Source of the DNA: Candidatus Bathyarchaeota archaeon B23
Lineage (GTDB): Archaea > Thermoproteota > Bathyarchaeia > TCS64 > B23
Assembly (NCBI GenBank): GCA_001593875.1
Contig: LUCA01000040.1
Span: forward strand, 1-6,629
DNA: 6,629 nucleotides
Direction of reading: 5' to 3'
This document shows positions 1 to 4,713 of this stretch, piece after piece; positions within the stretch are counted from its first letter, which is position 1, and every line of letters starts with the position of its first letter. Made by a program: the position numbers and the translations under genes. Under the pieces are notes generated by a model. It was not told the DNA's origin. It ran no database searches and saw only the letters and a list, made by a program, of their open reading frames with translations.

Positions 1-917
1 TAGAGACGCCGTGTAAGTCCGAGCATGACCTGTGGCGGTGTAAGGGCTGCGGCCTCGAGGGGAGCGGCGAGGCCCCTGAGCGCTGCCCCAGATGTGGGGG
101 GGTCTCCTTCGAGGAGGAGAAGTGGATCTGCGATCGATGTCTAGATGCGGCGAGGCATGAGGCCCAGAAGCTGCTGGACATCCTCATCGGCGACTTCGGC
201 TTCTCGCCGACAGAGGAGCTGGAGGTGAACTTCACCGGGCATAGGGGATACCACATCCACGTCTCAAGCCCCCACATCACGAGGCTGGACCAGCCGGCTA
301 GGAGGGAGATCGTCGACTACATCCTCGGAACGGGGCTTAGGGCCGAGCTGCACGGCTTCAGGTCGACGACTGAGTCGACGCTCAGTGAGGGAGGGTGGCG
401 GGGGAGGCTCCTAAGGGCCCTCTACGACTACCTGGAGACGGTAGACCTCGACGGCCTCATGGAGGTCGGACTTCGCCGTCGGACAGCGTCGAAGATGCTG
501 GAGATGAGGGAGGGCCTCCTAGGGGCGCTGAGGGAGGGGCGGCTAGGTCGGTTGTTGACCCTCATCAGGGGGAAGAACCTCGAGCGGCTGGTGGAGGCCG
601 CCGTGGGGAGGGAGGCCTCAGCCATCGACACCGTCGTCACCACCGATCTCCATAGGCTGATCAGGCTGCCTGGGACGCTGCATGGGAGGACGGGTCTGAT
701 AGCCCAGAGGGTCTCGGTGGAGGGCCTCGACGACTATGACCCCCTCGTGGAGGCCGTCGCCTTTAAGGGTGGGATGCTAAAGGTCTATGTGGAGAGGGCT
801 CCCCGCTTCAGGATCGGGGAAGCCCATTACGGCCCCTATGGGGGGGAGGAGGTGGAGCTGCCTGGGGAGGCAGCCCTCTACCTCCTCTGTAAGGGGGCGG
901 CGAGGCTGGTGGGATGA
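1..917 (+). CDS. priS: DNA primase small (catalytic) subunit PriS, 5'-truncated by window edge
   Basis: Catalytic subunit of the archaeal/eukaryotic-type primase, which makes primers at replication forks with PriL. The reading frame is already open at base 3, giving 304 visible residues. The family is usually about 330-400 residues, so the N-terminus, including the catalytic Asp-x-Asp region, lies outside. Visible residues 4-46 are a cysteine-rich zinc region (Cys4, His8, Cys13, Cys16, Cys28, Cys31, Cys43, Cys46). It is followed by the family motif FTGHRGYHIHV (residues 77-87), where Thr78 replaces the Ser I recall as usual. The late active-site segment is D209-TVVTTDLHRLIRLPGTLHG-R229, matching the conserved nucleotide-binding Asp/Arg/His block. 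An internal GTG at 225 could be mistaken for the start, but homology continues upstream without a stop. The stop overlaps the next ATG (ATGA), so it is translationally coupled to the GINS gene. Identity is firm. Confidence 0.95.
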   Translation, partial: ETPCKSEHDLWRCKGCGLEGSGEAPERCPRCGGVSFEEEKWICDRCLDAARHEAQKLLDILIGDFGFSPTEELEVNFTGHRGYHIHVSSPHITRLDQPARREIVDYILGTGLRAELHGFRSTTESTLSEGGWRGRLLRALYDYLETVDLDGLMEVGLRRRTASKMLEMREGLLGALREGRLGRLLTLIRGKNLERLVEAAVGREASAIDTVVTTDLHRLIRLPGTLHGRTGLIAQRVSVEGLDDYDPLVEAVAFKGGMLKVYVERAPRFRIGEAHYGPYGGEEVELPGEAALYLLCKGAARLVG

Positions 918-1474
918 GGGGACCCTACCTACGCCTCTTCGAGGCCTGGAGGAGGGAGCGTTGGAGTAGGGAGCTCCAGAGGCTTCCAGAGGGCTTCTTG
1001 GAGGAGATGAGGGACTACGCCAGGAGGCTCCGGGAGCAGGGGAGGATGCTGGACCGGAGCTCCATCGTCGGCAGGATCGCCGAGAGGGAGAGGGAGAACG
1101 CCGAGAGGATGTGGAGGGAGCTCCTGGAGCTGAGGGTGAGGAAGATCGTCGAGGCCGTCCTGGAGGGGAGGGCCCTCCCCATAGAGGCCCTCACCCCCGA
1201 GGAGAAGGGACTCCACGCCTCCCTCGGGAGGCTGATGGCTGAACACCTGGAGAAGATGAGGAGCTCCCAGCCGAGGGAGGTGGCCATCCCGAGGGGGAGG
1301 CCGCCGAAGGGGATGAAGATCGTCCGCTTCCTCCAGCCCATACCGGCCATCATCGGCGTCGACATGAAGACCTACGGCCCCTTCAAGGCCGAGGATGTGG
1401 CCCTACTGCCGGAGGAGAACGCTGAAAACCTAATAAGGAGGGGCATCGCAAAGGAAGTGGAGATTGGGGGATGA
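914..1474 (+). CDS. GINS complex subunit, Gins51/Gins15 type (helical A domain then B domain)
   Basis: Probable archaeal GINS subunit of the Sld5/Psf1-like class. GINS joins MCM helicase and the Cdc45/RecJ-like factor in the replicative CMG complex. Residues 1-115 are rich in charged helices (A domain). After a linker containing PRGRPPKG, residues 134-184 form the small beta-rich B domain, recognisable from VRFLQPIPAIIGVDMKTYGP and a terminal LIRRGIAKEVEI strand. The helical-then-B order is that of Gins51 rather than Gins23. The length of 186 residues is normal. The start ATG overlaps the priS stop and the stop overlaps the rpl44e ATG. Adjacency to priS is a known archaeal arrangement and supports the call. 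The N-terminal half is weakly conserved, so the call rests on the B domain and the neighbourhood. Confidence 0.87.
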   Translation: MRGPYLRLFEAWRRERWSRELQRLPEGFLEEMRDYARRLREQGRMLDRSSIVGRIAERERENAERMWRELLELRVRKIVEAVLEGRALPIEALTPEEKGLHASLGRLMAEHLEKMRSSQPREVAIPRGRPPKGMKIVRFLQPIPAIIGVDMKTYGPFKAEDVALLPEENAENLIRRGIAKEVEIGG

Positions 1475-1746
1475 AGGTCCCAAGGGAGATCAAGACCTAC
1501 TGCCCTAGATGCAGGACGCATAGGGTCTTCACCGTCACCCTCTACAAGGCGGGGAAGAGGCGTGCCCTCAGCTGGGGTGAGCGGAGACATGAGGAGGAGA
1601 AGAAGGGATACGGAGGCCAGAAGTATCCTCTCCTACGGAGGAAGGCGAAGACGACGAAGAAGCAGACCCTCAAGATGAGATGCAAGGAGTGCGGCTACAC
1701 CCTCCACAGGAAGGGCGTAAGGATGAAGAGGATGGAGGTGGTCTGA
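1471..1746 (+). CDS. rpl44e: 50S ribosomal protein eL42 (L44e)
   Basis: Zinc-binding protein of the large ribosomal subunit, located near the E site, where it contacts the tRNA CCA end. The 91 residues match the usual archaeal length. It begins MKVPREIKTYCPRCRTHR, typical of the family. The zinc ligands are Cys11, Cys14, Cys70 and Cys73. The conserved GYGGQKYP segment (residues 45-52) is the E-site loop; its proline is the position known from eukaryotic cycloheximide resistance. The protein is highly basic throughout. The gene starts inside the GINS stop (ATGA) and ends in a TGATG overlap with rps27e, so it sits mid-operon without its own promoter. The pairing L44e-S27e-aIF2alpha-Nop10 is a classic archaeal gene string. 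Confidence 0.97.
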   Translation: MKVPREIKTYCPRCRTHRVFTVTLYKAGKRRALSWGERRHEEEKKGYGGQKYPLLRRKAKTTKKQTLKMRCKECGYTLHRKGVRMKRMEVV

Positions 1747-1940
1747 TGAGCTGGGAGGACCTCATCCCCAGACCCTCATCAAAGTTCCTGAGGGTGAGAT
1801 GCAGGGGCTGCCAGAGCGAGAAGATGATCTTCAGCCACGCCTCCAGAGTTGTCCGATGCGACAACTGCGGCGAGGTCCTCGCCAAGCCGACGGGCGGCAA
1901 GGCGGAGATCCACGGCGTCGTCGTCAAGGAGCTGGGGTGA
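1746..1940 (+). CDS. rps27e: 30S ribosomal protein eS27
   Basis: Small-subunit zinc-ribbon protein, 64 residues with the ATG at 1746, the usual archaeal size. The start is chosen because this ATG overlaps the rpl44e stop (TGATG) and begins the family-like MSWEDLIPRPSSKFLRV. The upstream in-frame extension reads through the rpl44e coding region in another frame and is meaningless. Zinc ligands are Cys19, Cys22, Cys38 and Cys41 (CRGC and CDNC). The segment after the ribbon, LAKPTGGKA, is the conserved C-terminal signature. The last codons supply the GGTGA Shine-Dalgarno-like sequence of the following aIF2alpha gene. Confidence 0.97.
   Translation: MSWEDLIPRPSSKFLRVRCRGCQSEKMIFSHASRVVRCDNCGEVLAKPTGGKAEIHGVVVKELG
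1936..1940 (+). promoter_or_regulatory. Ribosome binding site deciding the aIF2alpha start
   Basis: GGTGA lies 7 bases before the ATG at 1948 and is complementary to the conserved 16S 3' end. It falls inside the rps27e stop region. It rules out the longer in-frame start at 1849, which would translate the rps27e coding sequence in the wrong frame. Confidence 0.7.
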
Positions 1941-1947
1941 GAACCCC

Positions 1948-2730
1948 ATGATCGGCAGACCAGAGTGGCCGGAGGTGGGGGAACTCGTCGTCGCCACCGT
2001 CAGACGCATCGAGAGCTATGGGGCCTACATCACCCTCGACGAATACGACAACAAGGAGGGCCTACTCCACATCTCGGAGATCAGCCCCTCCTGGGTGAGG
2101 AACATCAGGGACTTCGTCCGGGAAGGCCAGAAGGTCGTCCTACAGGTCTTGAGGGTCGATAGGTCGAGGGGCGAGATCGACCTATCGCTGAGGCGGGTCT
2201 CGAGGGATGAGCGGAGGAGGAAGATGAAGAGCTGGAAGCAGGAGCGAAGGGCGGAGACCATATTGAAGATGGCGGCTGAGAAGCTCGGCATCGACGAGGA
2301 GGAGGCCTACAGGGAGGGGCTGAAGATACTGGAGCACTACGGCAGCCTCTACACAGGCCTGGAGGCCGCCGTCAGGAGGGGGGTGGAGGCCCTCCTGGAG
2401 GCCGAGGTCTCGAAGAGGATGGCTGAGACCTTGACGGAGATAAGCGAGGAGAAGATCATCCTGAAGGGGGTCACCATCCACGGCTTCTTCAAGGCCGTCT
2501 CCACCGAGCCCAACGGCGTCGAGATCATCAAGGAGGCCCTCCTGAAGGGGAAGAGGGCCGCTGAGGCCCAGGGAGTGGAGGTCTCCATCTACGCCATCGG
2601 CGCCCCCAGATACAGGGTGGAGGTGAGGGCTGAGGACTATAAGAAGGCTGAGGCAGCCCTGAGGGTGATGGTGGAGGCCGCCGAGGACGCCTGGCATGGG
2701 GGAGGGGAGCTCTCCTTCCAGAGGGAGTAA
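1948..2730 (+). CDS. Translation initiation factor 2 subunit alpha (aIF2-alpha)
   Basis: Alpha subunit of the heterotrimeric aIF2, which delivers initiator Met-tRNA to the small ribosomal subunit. It has 260 residues, normal for archaea. Residues 8-85 are an S1/OB domain (GELVVATVRRIESYGAYITL through RGEIDLSLRRVS). Residues 86-168 are the helical middle domain. Residues 169-250 are the alpha/beta C-terminal domain that contacts aIF2gamma and tRNA, with the family segments IHGFFKAVSTEPNG and the GAPRYRV strand. Ser46 aligns with eIF2alpha Ser51 by the shared SE-[IL]-S pattern, and Ser48 follows two residues later. The start is fixed by GGTGA 7 bases upstream. The gene follows rps27e by 7 bases and is followed by nop10 after 3 bases. 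Confidence 0.96.
   Translation: MIGRPEWPEVGELVVATVRRIESYGAYITLDEYDNKEGLLHISEISPSWVRNIRDFVREGQKVVLQVLRVDRSRGEIDLSLRRVSRDERRRKMKSWKQERRAETILKMAAEKLGIDEEEAYREGLKILEHYGSLYTGLEAAVRRGVEALLEAEVSKRMAETLTEISEEKIILKGVTIHGFFKAVSTEPNGVEIIKEALLKGKRAAEAQGVEVSIYAIGAPRYRVEVRAEDYKKAEAALRVMVEAAEDAWHGGGELSFQRE
2721..2727 (+). promoter_or_regulatory. Ribosome binding site for the TTG-started nop10
   Basis: GAGGGAG, inside the last codons of aIF2alpha, sits 6 bases before the TTG at 2734. This supports TTG as the initiation codon of a gene that has no ATG or GTG near its N-terminus. Confidence 0.55.
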
Positions 2731-2733
2731 GCC

Positions 2734-2901
2734 TTGGTCTGGCTTCTGAGATACTGCGACCGCTGTGATCGGTATACGCTGAGGGGGAGTTGCCCCCTCT
2801 GCGGCGGCGAAGTCCGCATACCCCATCCAGCTAGGTTCTCCCCTGAAGATAGATATCAGAGGTATAGGTTGATGATGAGGAGGATGAGGGGGAAGCTGTA
2901 A
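2734..2901 (+). CDS. nop10: H/ACA ribonucleoprotein subunit Nop10 (TTG start, 55 aa)
   Basis: Small structural subunit of archaeal H/ACA RNPs, which guide pseudouridine formation in rRNA together with Cbf5, Gar1 and L7Ae. Reading from the TTG gives 55 residues beginning MVWLLRYCDRCDRYTLRGSC. Cys8, Cys11, Cys20 and Cys23 form the zinc ribbon of archaeal Nop10. The family hallmark follows at residues 30-41 (PHPARFSPEDRY, the near-universal HPPRFSPEDPY), then a basic C-terminal helix. The usual Nop10 length is 50-65 residues. The gene begins 3 bases after the aIF2alpha stop, exactly where archaea commonly carry nop10. Its shortness and TTG start make it easy for automated callers to lose. CTG at 2746 is a poorer alternative start. 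Confidence 0.93.
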   Translation: MVWLLRYCDRCDRYTLRGSCPLCGGEVRIPHPARFSPEDRYQRYRLMMRRMRGKL

Positions 2902-2903
2902 AT

Positions 2904-2912
2904 CTTTATTAT
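2904..2912 (+). promoter_or_regulatory. Archaeal TATA box for the 2943 gene
   Basis: CTTTATTAT stands in a short AT-rich break just after the nop10 stop. Its centre is about 35 bases before the TTG start. With the usual TATA-to-start-site distance of about 26 bases, the transcript would begin near 2934 and carry a leader of roughly 9 bases. Confidence 0.5.
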
Positions 2913-2942
2913 CCCTCATAGGTAGATGTCTGAGGGTCTCAG

Positions 2943-3479
2943 TTGCCCGTCGTCACCGTGGAGATCGAGGAGGACCTCTATAACTACCTAGAGTTTCTAG
3001 AGAGGATGAGATTCATCAGGAGCAAGGAGGAGGGGGTAAGGAAGGCCCTCATCTTCTTCAAGAAGCTCTCCATCCACGACTGGCTCCCCGACGTATATAG
3101 GATCGGAGGCAGCAGGGTCATCATCATGGATAGGGGGATGCTCCTAGACATCTTCGAGCTCCTCACGGAATACGAGATATATAGAGCCGGAAGCCTCTGC
3201 GCCCTGAAGAGGAAAGCCCTGAAACCGGAGTTCAGGGAGATAGACCTGACGAAGCCGGGTAACTGGATGATCGTCCTCAAGGAGCTGGAGAACTTCGGCT
3301 GGGGCGTCTTCAAGAGGATAGGCAACGAGATAAGGGTTGAGAACCTGGCCGTCCCCACGCAGTATCTCAGGGGCTATCTAGAGACGATGTTCAAGGTGGA
3401 GTTGGAGGAGCATAGAACTGAGGTGGAGGGCCTCACCATCTTCATAGCCAGGAGGAGGAAGAGGGAGGAGTATCTGTAG
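2943..3479 (+). CDS. Ribbon-helix-helix-like N-terminus with unrecognised C-terminal domain
   Basis: I do not recognise the full protein. Residues 1-45 look like a ribbon-helix-helix DNA-binding unit: a short strand (VVTVEIEE), a helix (LYNYLEFLERM), then a SKEEGVRKALIFF helix typical of CopG/Arc-like regulators. Residues 50-170 are a mixed alpha/beta region with FELLTEYEIYRAG, a GNWMIVLKELENFGWG stretch and a final strand LTIFIARR. The pattern of a glycine-aromatic turn before a strand and helix vaguely recalls V4R-like ligand domains, but I would not assign that. The protein ends in a basic tail. The start is TTG, limited by an in-frame stop at 2931. The gene has its own TATA box and replaces the PAC2-type gene often found after nop10 in other archaea. 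A ligand-responsive regulator is a reasonable guess only. Confidence 0.8.
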   Translation: MPVVTVEIEEDLYNYLEFLERMRFIRSKEEGVRKALIFFKKLSIHDWLPDVYRIGGSRVIIMDRGMLLDIFELLTEYEIYRAGSLCALKRKALKPEFREIDLTKPGNWMIVLKELENFGWGVFKRIGNEIRVENLAVPTQYLRGYLETMFKVELEEHRTEVEGLTIFIARRRKREEYL

Positions 3480-3484
3480 CTGAG

Positions 3485-3664
3485 CTAGTTACCAACCTCC
3501 TGATCCCTCCATAAAGCCATCACTCTCGCAAAATACTCATGGAGCCCCTGATAGTCCCTACACGATAGCCCGATATCCAACCCCTCCCCCCTAACCCTGA
3601 AGAGGAGCCCCAGAAGGAGTTTGGCTTTGTCCTTTCCTTCCTTTAGATACCCGTCCAGGGGCAC
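3485..3664 (-). CDS. Putative 59-residue small protein, unrecognised, overlapping the Lrp gene end
   Basis: On the minus strand an open frame runs from GTG (3664) to TAG (3485-3487) and encodes 59 residues. It starts MPLDGYLKEGKDKAKLLLG and ends in a balanced, protein-like helix, LHEYFARVMALWRDQEVGN. Composition is natural: one Cys, several aromatics and no arginine/serine/proline shadow bias, and AGG arginine codons match the neighbours. It overlaps the Lrp stop by 22 bases and stops 5 bases from the convergent 2943 gene, so it would fill the gap neatly. Against it, no clear ribosome binding site precedes the GTG, and TTG at 3577 could be a shorter start. It may be a real small protein translated from the Lrp transcript, or a remnant of a larger gene. 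No function can be given. Confidence 0.45.
   Translation of the reverse strand: MPLDGYLKEGKDKAKLLLGLLFRVRGEGLDIGLSCRDYQGLHEYFARVMALWRDQEVGN
3620..3644 (+). terminator. Pyrimidine/T-rich tract, possible terminator for the 2943 gene
   Basis: A run of T-rich clusters (TTTGGCTTTGTCCTTTCC and onward) lies about 140 bases after the 2943 gene. Archaeal termination commonly uses T-tracts without hairpins. It also overlaps the opposite-strand coding of the small ORF, so its composition may have another cause. Confidence 0.25.
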
Positions 3665-4089
3665 CGCTTGTAGGGGCCGATGACTATGGTGACGACAGTC
3701 CCTAGGATCCCCTCAAGCCTCAGCTCCCTCTCCAGAAACTCGTTGAGGTCCTCCATCTTCTCGAAGATGACCTCGAAGAGGAGGTCCACATCCCCGCTGG
3801 TCCGGTAGAGGACGTGGACATCGGGGTTCTTCTTGATGTGCTCCACGATCTCCTGGAGCTTAGCCGGCTGAGTCTTGAGGCCTATGAAGGCCTTTATGGC
3901 CCTGCCCAACTTGTAGTAGTCGAGGATGACGGTGAACCTCCTTATGATGCCCTCCTCTATGAGGCGATCTATCCGGTTTTTCACCGTCGCCTCACTCACT
4001 CCTACCTCCTCGGCTATGGATCTGTAGGTGGCCCTGGCGTTCTCTATGAGACATTTGATTATCCGCATATCTACAACGTCGATGGACAC
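3643..4089 (-). CDS. Lrp/AsnC family transcriptional regulator (HTH + RAM domain)
   Basis: Transcription factor of the feast/famine (Lrp/AsnC) type, 148 residues, the family norm. Residues 4-50 hold the winged helix-turn-helix: DMRIIKCLIENARATYRSIA, then turn VGVSEATV and recognition helix NRIDRLIEEGIIR. Residues 64-139 are the RAM ligand-binding and oligomerising domain, with the conserved loop at Gly99-Asp100 (RTSGDVDLLFEV), where effectors such as amino acids bind between subunits. It ends in the unusual tail KRCPWTGI. The start is GTG at 4089. A BRE/TATA-like element centred about 25 bases upstream suggests a nearly leaderless transcript beginning at this codon. The AT-rich dyads upstream may be its own operators, since autoregulation is common in this family. 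It is divergent from the 4381 cluster. Confidence 0.95.
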   Translation of the reverse strand: MSIDVVDMRIIKCLIENARATYRSIAEEVGVSEATVKNRIDRLIEEGIIRRFTVILDYYKLGRAIKAFIGLKTQPAKLQEIVEHIKKNPDVHVLYRTSGDVDLLFEVIFEKMEDLNEFLERELRLEGILGTVVTIVIGPYKRCPWTGI

Positions 4090-4110
4090 ACCTATTAGAG
4101 GAGGGGGGAA

Positions 4111-4126
4111 TTAAAAATTTTCCTAA
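4111..4126 (-). promoter_or_regulatory. BRE/TATA promoter of the Lrp gene
   Basis: Read on the minus strand, AGGAAAATTTTTAA has a purine-rich BRE followed by a T/A-rich TATA element. The TATA centre lies about 25 bases before the GTG, predicting transcription that starts at or within a base or two of the start codon, that is, a leaderless mRNA. Confidence 0.55.
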
Positions 4127-4183
4127 TGAGAATGGAAGAAATCCTAAATGAAATTAAAGATTTTTTCCATCCCCATCGAAATT

Positions 4184-4202
4184 GATTTGAAAAATTTAAA
4201 TC
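4184..4202. repeat. 19-bp imperfect AT-rich palindrome, candidate operator
   Basis: GATTTGAAAAATTTAAATC pairs outward from its centre with one mismatch (4189 against 4197) and an unpaired AAA centre. AT-rich imperfect dyads of this size are typical of Lrp-family binding sites. AT-rich sequence produces such dyads by chance fairly often. Confidence 0.35.
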
Positions 4203-4218
4203 ATATCCTCAAAACAGA

Positions 4219-4230
4219 TGTAAGTTTACA
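4219..4230. repeat. Inverted repeat TGTAA-GT-TTACA
   Basis: A perfect 5-bp inverted repeat with a 2-base centre, about 150 bases upstream of the 4381 gene and 130 bases upstream of the Lrp start. This is a plausible dimeric regulator half-site pair. It does not share sequence with the other dyads. Confidence 0.35.
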
Positions 4231-4253
4231 TAAATTTGAATGATCCGGGAGAA

Positions 4254-4264
4254 TCCTTAAAGGA
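4254..4264. repeat. Inverted repeat TCCTT-A-AAGGA
   Basis: A perfect 5-bp dyad with a single central base. CCTAAGG follows three bases later (4267-4273), itself a short dyad and similar in sequence, so the two may form a paired site. Confidence 0.3.
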
Positions 4265-4313
4265 AGCCTAAGGTTTTTAGAGATCATCTATGGATTTCTT
4301 CATTTACACGCCC

Positions 4314-4326
4314 TCCGAACTTCGGA
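4314..4326. repeat. Perfect 13-bp palindrome TCCGAACTTCGGA
   Basis: Six base pairs mirror exactly around C4320. Outside it, ACAC (4306-4309) and GTGT (4328-4331) are also complementary but offset by three bases. It lies about 18 bases upstream of the proposed TATA box of the 4381 gene, a position where an archaeal activator or repressor would act. It stands out as GC-containing within AT-rich DNA. Confidence 0.45.
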
Positions 4327-4342
4327 TGTGTTAAGTTCTAGT

Positions 4343-4352
4343 CATAAATAAT
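4343..4352 (+). promoter_or_regulatory. TATA box for the 4381 gene
   Basis: CATAAATAAT is centred about 33 bases before the ATG. It predicts a leader of around 8 bases that contains the weak GAGG ribosome binding site at 4373-4376. Confidence 0.5.
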
Positions 4353-4380
4353 CGTATGTGGATATCGATCCTGAGGCGTC

Positions 4381-4656
4381 ATGAGTCTAGATAGGGCTGT
4401 CTCGGAGATTCCGCTCTCGCTGAGGGATGTCCTAGCTAAGAGGCTGGTGGAGATCATCCTGGGGACGAGTGAGCGGGACGCCGTCCCCGTGGAGCTGGCT
4501 AAGAGGATCATCTACCTCTGGCGTCAGGATCAGCTTGAGTCCGATGCCGGCATCAAGACCCTCCTGGAGGCGTCTGTCATCGTCGACGCCGAGGCGACGG
4601 CGGGGGTTCTCAGGGAGCTGGGCCTCCAGGAGATCTATGCGGTGTTGAGGGGTTGA
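4381..4656 (+). CDS. Small helical protein of unknown function (91 aa)
   Basis: I do not recognise this family. The 91 residues are well balanced and probably all helical: LRDVLAKRLVEIILG (residues 14-28), VELAKRIIYLWRQDQLES (37-54), and IKTLLEASVIVDAEATAGVL (58-77), ending with ELGLQEIYAVLR. There are no cysteines, no membrane segment and no signal peptide, so it should be soluble and cytoplasmic. It begins at an ATG with a TATA box and weak GAGG upstream. It is first in a plus-strand run with a RAM-domain protein, a CBS protein and a small membrane protein. That placement suggests a partner or adaptor in the same regulatory group, which is inference. A T-run after the stop may end some transcripts. 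Confidence 0.8.
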   Translation: MSLDRAVSEIPLSLRDVLAKRLVEIILGTSERDAVPVELAKRIIYLWRQDQLESDAGIKTLLEASVIVDAEATAGVLRELGLQEIYAVLRG

Positions 4657-4673
4657 ATGGGCTGAGAGCTCCA

Positions 4674-4683
4674 AAACTTTTTT
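4674..4683 (+). promoter_or_regulatory. A/T element between 4381 and RAM genes: TATA box or terminator
   Basis: AAAACTTTTTT has two readings. As a TATA box, its centre is about 34 bases before the ATG at 4714, the same spacing as the other promoters here. As a terminator, six Ts follow the 4381 stop by about 20 bases. The sequence cannot decide, and it may do both. Confidence 0.4.
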
Positions 4684-4713
4684 CCCTGTTGACATGATAG
4701 TAGGGCGAGGCAG

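Larger units (their letters stand above)
4090..4380. promoter_or_regulatory. AT-rich divergent control region between the Lrp gene and the 4381 cluster
   Basis: This 291-base non-coding stretch is sharply richer in A and T than the genes around it, especially 4105-4250. It holds the outward promoters of both flanking genes and four short dyads listed separately. I see no tRNA, no C/D-box sRNA signature, and no open frame of protein-like composition. A further T-rich element (GGTTTTTAGAG, near 4272-4282) could be an alternative TATA box for the plus-strand gene. Confidence 0.6.

Noticed and set aside
225..917. PriS starting at the internal GTG at 225
   Set aside because: The frame is open to the window edge and the upstream residues include the zinc ligands and the helix LDAARHEAQKLLDILI expected in PriS.
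1849..1947. N-terminal extension of aIF2alpha from 1849
   Set aside because: It would be an Arg/Ser-rich out-of-frame reading of rps27e. The ATG at 1948 has a ribosome binding site and matches the family N-terminus.
2860..2895. TGATGA-containing sequence resembling a C box of a C/D sRNA
   Set aside because: It lies within the Nop10 coding sequence as Leu-Met-Met codons, and no matching D box with C'/D' spacing is evident.
2182..2919. 245-codon minus-strand frame opposite aIF2alpha and Nop10
   Set aside because: The product is His/Pro/Leu-rich low-complexity sequence and the plus strand has unmistakable genes over the same bases.
4090..4380. CRISPR leader, tRNA or riboswitch in the AT-rich gap
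   Set aside because: There are no direct repeats of suitable length, no T-loop GTTCRANYC with acceptor pairing, and no recognisable aptamer core; only short dyads are seen.
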